From Nocardia nova (lineage in GTDB: Bacteria; Actinomycetota; Actinomycetes; Mycobacteriales; Mycobacteriaceae): 60,321 bases of DNA. A program made the position numbers and the translations under genes. Where the stretch lies: contig NZ_PSZE01000038.1 of assembly GCF_002933465.1 (NCBI RefSeq), positions 1 to 60,321 of the forward strand, in the 5' to 3' direction. Shown here piece after piece: positions 41,416 to 49,048 of the stretch (positions are counted from its first letter, which is position 1; every line of letters starts with the position of its first letter). The notes below the pieces were generated by a model. The model was not told where the DNA came from. It saw only the letters and a list, made by a program, of their open reading frames with translations, and ran no database searches.

Positions 41416-43980
41416 ATGTCCGAACACCAGGCGTTCCCCGAATCCGATCATCCGCCGACGTCGCTCACCTCCACACCGGATACCGGCGACAATCCGACGA
41501 CACCGCAGCCCCGCCGCGCCCCGGAACCGCCGGGGACCCAGCGGACTCCCGGGGCACGGCACCACCCTGAGACCCAGCACATTCTCGAGACCCAGCACAT
41601 TCTCGAGACCCAGCGCACCCCGGGAACTCAGTACCCCCCAGGGCCGCGGAACATCCCCGGCCCGCGGCGCGCCGACACATCCACGGCCGCGACGTCTTTC
41701 ACCGGCCCGGACACCGCCGCTACCCCGACCGGCACCGGAGGTCCCGACACCTCGTCGTATGCGAGCGAGCCGAGTCGCCCCACCGGGCGCAGCGGGCGCA
41801 CGGTCCGATCCCGCCCCACCGTGCGCCGCCTGGGCGCCGGTCTCGTGCCGATTCCCACTGTGCCGCAGATGGATCCGATGGCCGCCGTGCTCGCCGATCC
41901 GATGGTGGCCGAGGGACGGCGGTACTGCTGGCACTGCGGCCGGCCGGTCGGGCGAACCACGCCTGCCCACGCCGCCGCGGCGGCCGGAATCTGCGACAAC
42001 TGCGGCGCGCCCTACGATTTCCGCCCCTATCTGCGTGCCGGCGATCGCGTCGCCGGACAGTACGAGATTCAGGGCTGTATCGCGCACGGCGGACTCGGCT
42101 GGATCTACCTCGCGATCGATCGCAATGTCAGCGACCGCTGGGTCGTGTTGAAGGGCCTGCTGCACGGCGGCGATGCCGAGGCCCAGGCGGTCGCTGTCGC
42201 CGAACGGCAATATCTGGCCGAACTGGCCCATCCGAGCATCGTCAAGATCCACAACTTCGTCGAACATCCGGGGCCCGGCGGCTCGCCGATCGGCTACATC
42301 GTCATGGAGTACGTGGGCGGACGTTCGCTGCGCGATCTGCTCGACACTCATCCGCGGCCGGAGCGGATGCCGGTTCCGGAGGCGATCGCCTACATTCTGG
42401 AGATCCTGCCCGCGCTGGAATACCTGCACACGCTGGAGCTGGCCTACAACGACCTCAAACCCGACAACATCATGGTCACCGAGGACCAGGTGAAACTGAT
42501 CGACCTGGGCGCGACGGCTCCCTTCGACTCCTACGGAAATCTCTACGGCACCAAGGGTTTTCAGGCACCGGAGATAGCCGCCACCGGCCCCACGGCGGCC
42601 ACCGACATCTACACCGTCGGCCGGACCCTGGCGGTGCTGACCGTGAATATCCCGATGGCCGCCGGCCGCTACACCGACGGCATCCCGCATCCGGGCGTCG
42701 AACCGGTCCTGGCTCGCTACGAATTCCTGCATCGGCTGTTGCTGACCGCGACCGACCCCGATCCCGACCGCCGCTTCCCCTCGGCCCGGGTGATGACCAC
42801 ACAGCTCGCGGGTGTGCTGCGCGAAATCCTGGCCACCGACACCGGTACCGAACATCCGCAGCTGTCGACGCTGTTCAGTCCGCCGCGTACCAGTTTCGGC
42901 ACCGACGAGCTGATCGGGCAGACCGACGTCTACGCCGACGGCGTGGTCCGCGACAAGAGTCTCGCCGCGCGCGATATCGCCGCCGCCCTGCCGGTGCCGC
43001 TGATCGATCCGGCCGATCCCTCGGCCGCGCTGCTGGCCGGGACCGTGCACTCCGAACCGGAACATGCCCTCGACGCGGTGCGGGCCGCGCGGCGTCGAGC
43101 CGAGACCGCGCCGGGTGGTGCGCCGCACAGTTTCGCCGCCGAGGCCACCCTGGCCGAGGTGCGCATCCACCTCGATCTCGACCAGCCGGCCGCGGCCCGT
43201 GAGCTGCTCGGTTACCTGGGCGAACAGGATTGGCGCACCGACTGGTTCCAGGGCCTGATCGCGTTGCGCGAGCAGGATTACGAACGCGCCTATGACTGTT
43301 TCGACGCGGTGCTGGATGCGCTGCCGGGTGAGATCGCGCCCAAACTCGCCATCGCCGCGACCGCGGAACTGGTTCTGCAACATTGGGATTCGCCGGACCC
43401 CGGGCAGTGGCGGCACTGCGCCGAGAAGTTCTACGCGACGGTGTGGCGGACCGACCGCGGCGTGGTCAGCGCGGCCTTCGGGCTCGCCCGGCAGTTGGCG
43501 GCCGACGGCCGGGTCACCGCGGCGGTCGCGGCCCTGGACGAGGTTCCCTCCGCATCGCGCCACTACACCGAGGCGCGGCTGACCGCGGTCCTGTTACTCC
43601 TCACCGCACAACCCGCCGAGCCCGGCGACGCGGAGTCCGAAGGCGGCGACGACCGACGGCAGGCGCACGTCGGCACCGATCGGCTGGCGGAATCGACCCT
43701 GCACGTCGCCGCGGCGCGGCTGCAGGCCCTGCCGGCCGCGGAACGCCGGGTCGCGCAGCTGCGAGTCCTGGTGCTCGGCACCGCCCTGGCGTGGCTGCAA
43801 GCCGGGCATCGCCCACAGGCGTCCGACCGCACCCTGCTCGGCCAACCGCTCACCGAACGCGGGCTGCGGCAGGGGATCGAAGCGGGACTGCGCGCGCTGG
43901 CCCGCACCGCCCCCGGCCGGACGCACCGGTACGCGCTGGTGGATCTGGCGAACGCGATCCGCGCCAAGAGCTGGTTCTGA
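41416..43980 (+). CDS. pknG: Serine/threonine protein kinase PknG
   Basis: 854 residues, longer than the ~750 of M. tuberculosis, mostly in the disordered N-terminus (~1-150, Pro/Thr/Gln-rich with an 18-bp repeat). Then a rubredoxin-like zinc/iron knuckle, CWHC (171-174) and CDNC (193-196), the kinase domain (Lys246 in VVLKGLL; YNDLKPDN with Asp346 where most kinases have HRD; IDLGA at 363-365 in place of DFG) and C-terminal TPR helices (~530-854). PknG controls the TCA cycle/glutamate node through GarA. It is the last gene of glnX-glnH-pknG, so signal and kinase are made together. Confidence 0.95.
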   Translation: MSEHQAFPESDHPPTSLTSTPDTGDNPTTPQPRRAPEPPGTQRTPGARHHPETQHILETQHILETQRTPGTQYPPGPRNIPGPRRADTSTAATSFTGPDTAATPTGTGGPDTSSYASEPSRPTGRSGRTVRSRPTVRRLGAGLVPIPTVPQMDPMAAVLADPMVAEGRRYCWHCGRPVGRTTPAHAAAAAGICDNCGAPYDFRPYLRAGDRVAGQYEIQGCIAHGGLGWIYLAIDRNVSDRWVVLKGLLHGGDAEAQAVAVAERQYLAELAHPSIVKIHNFVEHPGPGGSPIGYIVMEYVGGRSLRDLLDTHPRPERMPVPEAIAYILEILPALEYLHTLELAYNDLKPDNIMVTEDQVKLIDLGATAPFDSYGNLYGTKGFQAPEIAATGPTAATDIYTVGRTLAVLTVNIPMAAGRYTDGIPHPGVEPVLARYEFLHRLLLTATDPDPDRRFPSARVMTTQLAGVLREILATDTGTEHPQLSTLFSPPRTSFGTDELIGQTDVYADGVVRDKSLAARDIAAALPVPLIDPADPSAALLAGTVHSEPEHALDAVRAARRRAETAPGGAPHSFAAEATLAEVRIHLDLDQPAAARELLGYLGEQDWRTDWFQGLIALREQDYERAYDCFDAVLDALPGEIAPKLAIAATAELVLQHWDSPDPGQWRHCAEKFYATVWRTDRGVVSAAFGLARQLAADGRVTAAVAALDEVPSASRHYTEARLTAVLLLLTAQPAEPGDAESEGGDDRRQAHVGTDRLAESTLHVAAARLQALPAAERRVAQLRVLVLGTALAWLQAGHRPQASDRTLLGQPLTERGLRQGIEAGLRALARTAPGRTHRYALVDLANAIRAKSWF
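41569..41616 (+). repeat. 18-bp in-frame repeat in pknG
   Basis: GAGACCCAGCACATTCTC occurs at 41569-41586 and 41587-41604, with a partial third copy from 41605. It encodes ETQHIL-ETQHIL-ETQ in the disordered N-terminus, close to where the mycobacterial protein carries autophosphorylation sites. Confidence 0.85.
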
Positions 43981-43987
43981 GCCCCGT

Positions 43988-45184
43988 TCAGCCCGCCAGC
44001 GCGGCAGCCGCGCGGGCGATGGCCAGTTCCTCGTCGGTCGGCACCACCAGCACGGCCACCTCGGCATCCGGCGGCGAAATACGGCGCGCCGCACGATCTT
44101 TCGCGGTGTTGCGCACCGGATCAACCGCGATGCCGAAGCGTTCCAGCCCGGCCAGCGCATCGGCGCGCACCTGCGCGTTGTTCTCCCCGACTCCGGCGGT
44201 GAAGGTGATCGCGTCGACCCGGCCCAGATCCACCAGATAGGCACCGATGTAATGGCGCAACCGATGCACGTACACGTCATAGGCCAAACGCGCCGCGGCA
44301 TCGCCGGATTCGATCAGCACGAACAACTGCCGGAAGTCGTTGACCCCGGACAACCCCTTGATGCCCGAGCGGCGGTTGAGCAGTTCGTCGATGCCGTCGA
44401 TGTCCAGGCCCGCGGTACGGGCCAGATGCAGCGGAATACCCGGATCGATATCGCCCGACCGAGTGCCCATCACCAACCCCTCCAGCGGCGTCAGCCCCAT
44501 GCTGGTGTCGACGGCCCGACCGCCGCGTATCGCCGACGCCGAGGCGCCGTTACCCAAATGCAGGACGATCTGGTTGTGCCCGGCCGGGTCGCCGCCGAGC
44601 AGTTCGGACACTCGCCCCGAGACGTATTCGTGCGAGGTGCCGTGAAACCCGTAGCGCCGGACGCCGTGCGCGGCGGCGACACCGGCGTCGATGGCGTAGG
44701 TCTTCGCGGCGTCGGGCAGCCCGTGGAAGAAGGCGGTGTCGAAGACCGCGACCTGCGGGAGATCGGGCAGCAGGGCGCGCGCGGAGCGGATACCGGTGAC
44801 GTTGGCCGGATTGTGCAGTGGCGCCAGGGTGGAGAGTTTGTCGATGGATTCCACCACGGCATCGGTGATCAGGGTCGGTTCGTAGAAGACCTCGCCACCG
44901 TGCACGACCCGATGCCCGACCGCGGAGAGCCCTTCACCGCTCAGATCGTGACCGCTGCGGGCGAACAGGTCGAACACGACCCGCAGCCCGGCGGCATGAT
45001 CGGAGATCGCGCCGGTGTGCTCGAAATCCTTTCCGTCACTGTGATGTTCGACGGTGACCTCGTCCTCGGAGACCGGCTCCCCGATGCGCGACACCAGCCC
45101 GGACGCCGCCACATGCGCCGAAACCGGATCCAGCAGTTGATATTTGATCGACGACGATCCGGAATTGATCACCAATACCTTCAT
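43988..45184 (-). CDS. ackA: Acetate kinase
   Basis: 398 residues, full length. Acetyl phosphate + ADP to acetate + ATP. ASKHA motifs: VLVINSGSSSIKYQL, GHRVVHGG, VAVFDTAFF, RRYGFHGTSHEYVS, LHLGNGASASAIRGG, DTSMGLTPLEGLVMGTRSGDIDP, FTAGVGENN. ATG 45184 overlaps the stop of the second mini-gene (TGATG), with AGGAGG ten bases upstream. Downstream of pta. The gene ends eight bases from convergent pknG, leaving no room for a terminator between them. Confidence 0.96.
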   Translation of the reverse strand: MKVLVINSGSSSIKYQLLDPVSAHVAASGLVSRIGEPVSEDEVTVEHHSDGKDFEHTGAISDHAAGLRVVFDLFARSGHDLSGEGLSAVGHRVVHGGEVFYEPTLITDAVVESIDKLSTLAPLHNPANVTGIRSARALLPDLPQVAVFDTAFFHGLPDAAKTYAIDAGVAAAHGVRRYGFHGTSHEYVSGRVSELLGGDPAGHNQIVLHLGNGASASAIRGGRAVDTSMGLTPLEGLVMGTRSGDIDPGIPLHLARTAGLDIDGIDELLNRRSGIKGLSGVNDFRQLFVLIESGDAAARLAYDVYVHRLRHYIGAYLVDLGRVDAITFTAGVGENNAQVRADALAGLERFGIAVDPVRNTAKDRAARRISPPDAEVAVLVVPTDEELAIARAAAALAG

Positions 45185-45261
45185 CAACCCCGAGCCTCCT
45201 GTGTTGTGCGGGGCACCCGCACCCGGTCGGCACAGCGAGCCGCTACGCGATTGTCGCTCAC
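45184..45261 (-). CDS. Mini-gene 2 in the pta-ackA repeat
   Basis: 25 codons: GTG start at 45261 inside the stop of mini-gene 1 (GTGA), TGA at 45184-45186 overlapping the ackA ATG. The peptide starts MSDNRVAARCADRVRV and ends TTQEARG. AGGAGG lies four bases before GTG. It is nearly identical to mini-gene 1. Perhaps the act of translation matters more than the peptide (coupling of ackA to pta). Confidence 0.55.
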   Translation of the reverse strand: MSDNRVAARCADRVRVPRTTQEARG

Positions 45262-45335
45262 CGTGCCTCCTGTGTTTTGCGGGGCACCCGCACCCGGTCG
45301 GCACAGCGAGCCGCTACGCGATTGTCGCTCACCGT
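45194..45335. repeat. 71-bp tandem repeat, MIRU-like element
   Basis: Two copies (45194-45264 and 45265-45335), differing by about one base, plus the first ~9 bases of a third copy inside the pta end. They fill the pta-ackA gap exactly. Mycobacterial MIRUs are similar 50-100 bp units between operon genes, with small ORFs overlapping neighbouring stops and starts. Sequence identity with MIRU was not tested. Confidence 0.9.
45258..45332 (-). CDS. Mini-gene 1 in the pta-ackA repeat
   Basis: 24 codons: GTG start at 45332 overlapping the pta TGA (GGTGA), stop at 45258-45260 overlapping the next GTG. The peptide starts MSDNRVAARCADRVRV and ends KTQEAR. The last four codons (CAG GAG GCA CGG) are also the last four of pta and contain the ribosome site for the next start, so each repeat rebuilds the same stop-start junction. 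Confidence 0.55.
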   Translation of the reverse strand: MSDNRVAARCADRVRVPRKTQEAR

Positions 45336-47410
45336 GCCTCCTGTTGCTGCGCCTGAATCGCCGTGATGGCCACGGTGTTCACGATGTCGGCCACCAGGGC
45401 GCCGCGCGATAGGTCGTTGACCGGTTTGCGCAATCCCTGCAGCACCGGTCCGATCGCGACCGCGCCGGCGCTGCGTTGCACGGCCTTGTAGGTGTTGTTA
45501 CCGGTATTGAGGTCCGGGAAGATGAACACCGTCGCGCGCCCGGCGACATCGGAATGCGGAAGTTTGGCGCTGGCAACCGTCGGTTCGATCGCGGCGTCGT
45601 ACTGGATCGGCCCCTCCACCGGCAGCTGCGGCGCGCGCCGGTGCACCAGTTCGGTTGCGGCCCTGACCTTGTCGACATCGGCGCCGGAGCCGGACTCGCC
45701 CGTCGAGTACGACAACATCGCCACCCGGGGCTCGATCCCGAACTGCTGCGCGGTGCGGGCGGAGGAGATCGCGATATCGGAGAGCTGTTCGGAGGTCGGA
45801 TCCGGCACCACCGCGCAGTCGCCGTAGGCGAGCACCCGGTCGGCCAGGCACATCAGGAAGACACTCGACACCGTCGAGACGCCGGGTTCGGTCTTGATGA
45901 TCTCGAACGAGGGCCGAATCGTATGCGCGGTGGTGTGCGCGGCGCCGGAGACCATGCCGTCGGCGATGCCCCGGTGCACCATCATCGTGCCGAAGTACGA
46001 GATGTCGGCCATGTATTCGCGAGCCCGCTCGACCGTCATCCCCTTGTGCGCGCGCAGCTGCGCGAACTCTTCGGCGAACTCGGCGCGCAGCGTGCTGGTC
46101 CGCGGATCGAGTACCTGGGCGGCCCCGATATCGACGCCGAGTTCGGCCGCGCGGGCGCGCACGGTGGCCTCGTCACCGAGGATGGTCAGCTCCGCGATCT
46201 TGCGTTGCAGCACGCGGCCGGCCGCCCGCAGGATGCGATCGTCGTCGCCCTCCGGTAACACGATCCGGCGCGGATCGGCACGAGCCCGTTCCACCAGCTG
46301 GTATTCGAACATCTGCGGCGTGACCACCGACAGCACCGGAACTTCGATGAGATCCAACAGCTTCCGGCTGTCCACCCGCTGCTCCATCAGCGCCAGCGCG
46401 GTGTCGACCTTGCGCATACTGCTGAGCGAGACCCGCCCGCGGGTGTGCGCGGCGGCGCTGGCGGTGTCGAATGTGCCCAGCTGCGTGGTGAGGATAGGCA
46501 GTTTCGGCTTGAGGCCCTCCATCAGGCGCGCGATCGCCGGATCCGGCAACATACCACCGTTCATGATGATGCCCGACAGCGACGGAAATCCCTCCGCCTC
46601 GTGCGCGTTCACCAGCGACAGCAGGACGTCGGAACGGTCGCCCGGCACGATCACCGCGACGCCGTCGCTGAGCCGCTCGAGAATGTGCTCGGCGGTCATC
46701 CCGCCGACCATCACCTTCAACGCCTCGCGCTGCAGCAGTTCCGGATCGCCCGAATAGACGCTGCCGTCGATGGCCTCGCAGAGTTCGTTCATGGTCGGCG
46801 CGGTCAGCAGCGGCACCTCCGGCATCGTCCACGACGGACAGGGCAGCACTCCCATCGCCTCCCGCACGTCTTCGAGCCGCTCGGGATCGCAGCGGTTGAC
46901 GATGATCGCCATGAGCTGCGCGTGCTCGTGCCCGAGTTCGGCCTCGCAGACCCGGGCGACCTGCACGACCTCCTCGGGGCTGCGTCCGGCCCCCCGCAGC
47001 ACCAGCAGGACCGGCGCGCCGAGGTTGACCGCGATCCGGGCGTTGTAGCGCAGTTCGCTGGGCCCGGCGACATCGGTGTAGTCGCTGCCGACCACCACCA
47101 CGGCGTCGCAGACCTTGGCGACCTCATGGAACCGCATCACGATCTCGCTGATCGCGGCGTCGGGATCAGCGTGCACCTGCTCGTAGGTGACCCCAACCGC
47201 CTGGTCGTAGTCGATATCGGCGGTGCAGTGTTCGAGCAGCAGCTCGAGAATGTAGTCGCGGCCGCGGTTGGACCGCGTGATCGGCCGGAAGACGCCCACC
47301 CGCGGCGTCGTCGCCGAGAGCATCTGCAACATGCCCAGCGCCACGGTGGATTTGCCGGTGTCACCTTCCAGTGACGCGATGTACACAGTGGACGGTGCGG
47401 GTTCGGCCAT
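45329..47410 (-). CDS. pta: Phosphate acetyltransferase, long form
   Basis: 693 residues. The N-terminal P-loop/DRTGG region (IASLEGDTGKSTVALGML; about 1-360) is regulatory; the C-terminal catalytic PTA domain (about 370-690) has RIVLPEGDDDRILRAAG, MVSGAAHTTAHTIRPSF, LSYSTGESGSGADVDKVR, FPDLNTGNNTYKAVQR. Acetyl-CoA + Pi to acetyl phosphate. ATG 47410 was chosen; in-frame sequence upstream lacks family residues. It ends IQAQQQEAR with its stop inside the start of mini-gene 1. Upstream gene of the pta-ackA operon. Confidence 0.94.
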   Translation of the reverse strand: MAEPAPSTVYIASLEGDTGKSTVALGMLQMLSATTPRVGVFRPITRSNRGRDYILELLLEHCTADIDYDQAVGVTYEQVHADPDAAISEIVMRFHEVAKVCDAVVVVGSDYTDVAGPSELRYNARIAVNLGAPVLLVLRGAGRSPEEVVQVARVCEAELGHEHAQLMAIIVNRCDPERLEDVREAMGVLPCPSWTMPEVPLLTAPTMNELCEAIDGSVYSGDPELLQREALKVMVGGMTAEHILERLSDGVAVIVPGDRSDVLLSLVNAHEAEGFPSLSGIIMNGGMLPDPAIARLMEGLKPKLPILTTQLGTFDTASAAAHTRGRVSLSSMRKVDTALALMEQRVDSRKLLDLIEVPVLSVVTPQMFEYQLVERARADPRRIVLPEGDDDRILRAAGRVLQRKIAELTILGDEATVRARAAELGVDIGAAQVLDPRTSTLRAEFAEEFAQLRAHKGMTVERAREYMADISYFGTMMVHRGIADGMVSGAAHTTAHTIRPSFEIIKTEPGVSTVSSVFLMCLADRVLAYGDCAVVPDPTSEQLSDIAISSARTAQQFGIEPRVAMLSYSTGESGSGADVDKVRAATELVHRRAPQLPVEGPIQYDAAIEPTVASAKLPHSDVAGRATVFIFPDLNTGNNTYKAVQRSAGAVAIGPVLQGLRKPVNDLSRGALVADIVNTVAITAIQAQQQEAR

Positions 47411-47690
47411 GGTCTCGAGCTTAGTGAGCGGGTACGGGCCCGCGGTCGCCCCCACGGCCGCTGCCTGCGAAATCACATCCGTGCGGCTACCGGGATCACC
47501 GCCGGTCGTGTGCACGCGACAGTCGTCGCCCAGCGACCCAGGTCGGGCGCCGGCGGCCGGGTCACGTCGACGGCCGCCCTCCGGAGTCTCGCTGTGGCTG
47601 GTTCAGCAGACCGAGGGATGAGTGTTGCGGACATGCTCCTGCGCTTCTCGGCCATTCAACGGCTCACGATAAGCCCATAGTCTCCTCATC

Positions 47691-48482
47691 ATGCGACTCG
47701 GAACCTTCCTCCCCACCTCCACTCCCGATCCCCAGCAGCCGATCCTCGGCGATGTCGGCGCCGCGGCGCGGTTCGCCGAGGAGCTCGGGCTCGATTCGGT
47801 GTGGTCGACCGACCACCTGGTGGCCAGCGCGCCGATTCTGGAGAGTTCGGTCACACTGGCGACCGCGGCGGCGGTGACCGAACGGATTCACATCGGCTAC
47901 GGCGTGCTGCTGCTCGCCTTGCGCCCGGCCGCGTGGGCGGCCAAGCAGATCGGCGCGCTGCAGTACGTGTCCGCGGATCGGCTGCTGCTGGGTGTCGGCA
48001 CCGGCAACCCCGCCCACGGCGATATCGGCTGGCGAGCGGCCGGGCTGTCGTTCGCCGACCGGGGCCGGCGCACCGACGAGAATCTGCGCGTGCTGCCCGA
48101 CCTGATCGCGGCCCGGCCCGCCGTCCTGCCGGACGGCACCGAGGTCACACTCGCACCCGGTGCGAAGGTTCCGCCGATTCTGGTGGCCGGCGACGGTCCG
48201 CGCGCACGCCGCCGGGCGGCCGAATTCGCCGACGGCTGGCTCGCGATCGGCCTCGTGCCCCAGGAAGTGGCCACTGCCACAAAGGAATTGACCGAGTTCG
48301 CCGCGGAGTTCGGACGGAACACACCCACCGTCTCCGTCGTCACGCCGTTGCCCGCGGAGCTCGGCGAAGCCCGGGAACTGTTCGACGCCTACGCCGAGGC
48401 GGGTGTGGAACACCTGCTCACCGCGCCGCGCGACGGTGACTGGCGCCAGGGCTACGAATTCGCGGCCGCGATCAGGCGGTAA
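47691..48482 (+). CDS. LLM-class oxidoreductase
   Basis: 263 residues of the luciferase-like fold (TIM barrel) using F420 or FMN. Motifs: MRLGTFLPTSTPDPQQ, AEELGLDSVWSTDHLV, RIHIGYGVLLLALRPAAWAA, RLLLGVGTGNPAHGD, VPPILVAGDGPRARRRAAEF. Shorter than Fgd1 (335). ATG 47691. Divergent from pta and 51 bases before a DUF385-type gene, suggesting a two-gene F420-linked unit. Substrate unknown. Confidence 0.85.
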   Translation: MRLGTFLPTSTPDPQQPILGDVGAAARFAEELGLDSVWSTDHLVASAPILESSVTLATAAAVTERIHIGYGVLLLALRPAAWAAKQIGALQYVSADRLLLGVGTGNPAHGDIGWRAAGLSFADRGRRTDENLRVLPDLIAARPAVLPDGTEVTLAPGAKVPPILVAGDGPRARRRAAEFADGWLAIGLVPQEVATATKELTEFAAEFGRNTPTVSVVTPLPAELGEARELFDAYAEAGVEHLLTAPRDGDWRQGYEFAAAIRR

Positions 48483-48533
48483 ACGCTCTCACCCGCCCTC
48501 GCGACCGCGGCCGGAGCCTTAGGATCACTGTCC

Positions 48534-49043
48534 ATGACAGCACAGTTTCCGGATCGGCAGTGGGGTTCGCGGACCGGTCTGCTCGGACGCACCGCGAGTG
48601 CGTTCGCCGCGACGAAATTCGGTTCGCGCGTGGTCCGCACCCTCACCCCGCTGGACCGGAAAGTGTTGCAGCGCACCGGCGCTCGCTACACCGTGCTCGG
48701 GCCGATCGGCGCGCCGATCGTCCTGCTCACCACCACCGGCCGCAAGTCGGGGCAGCCGCGCACCTCACCGCTGTTGTACGTCCACGACGGTGACACCCTC
48801 TATGTGATCGGCAGCAACTTCGGGCAGTCTCATCATCCGGCGTGGACCGCGAATCTGCTGGCCGCTCCCGAAGCGACGGTAACCATTGCGGGACAAAGCA
48901 TTCCGGTGCGCGCACAGCTGGTCGAGGATCCGGAGCGTAAACAGCGGATCTTCGACCGGTTCGTGGAGACGACCGAGGCCTATGCCGCCTACCGCAGCCG
49001 TACGACTCGCGATCTGCGCCTGTTCGCACTGACCAAGGCGTGA
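48534..49043 (+). CDS. F420-type nitroreductase family protein (DUF385)
   Basis: 169 residues, split-barrel family. IVLLTTTGRKSGQPRTSPLLY is the classic cofactor-phosphate segment, followed by DTLYVIGSNFGQSHHPAWTANL and PEATVTIAGQSIPVRA. It differs from the 18.0-kb paralogue by the shorter N-terminus. ATG 48534. Probably co-transcribed with the LLM gene; convergent with the receptor kinase (five bases between ends). Likely uses F420H2 from Fgd1. Confidence 0.88.
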   Translation: MTAQFPDRQWGSRTGLLGRTASAFAATKFGSRVVRTLTPLDRKVLQRTGARYTVLGPIGAPIVLLTTTGRKSGQPRTSPLLYVHDGDTLYVIGSNFGQSHHPAWTANLLAAPEATVTIAGQSIPVRAQLVEDPERKQRIFDRFVETTEAYAAYRSRTTRDLRLFALTKA

Positions 49044-49048
49044 GGACC

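Noticed and set aside
40966..43563. 865-codon open frame on the minus strand opposite glnH-pknG
   Set aside because: It mirrors the codon bias of pknG, is rich in Arg/Gly/His, has no family motif, and pknG is certain on the plus strand.
45188..45304. N-terminal extension of ackA through the repeat
   Set aside because: The open frame there is Cys/Gly/Pro-rich repeat sequence; acetate kinases begin at MKVLVINSGSSS, i.e. ATG 45184.
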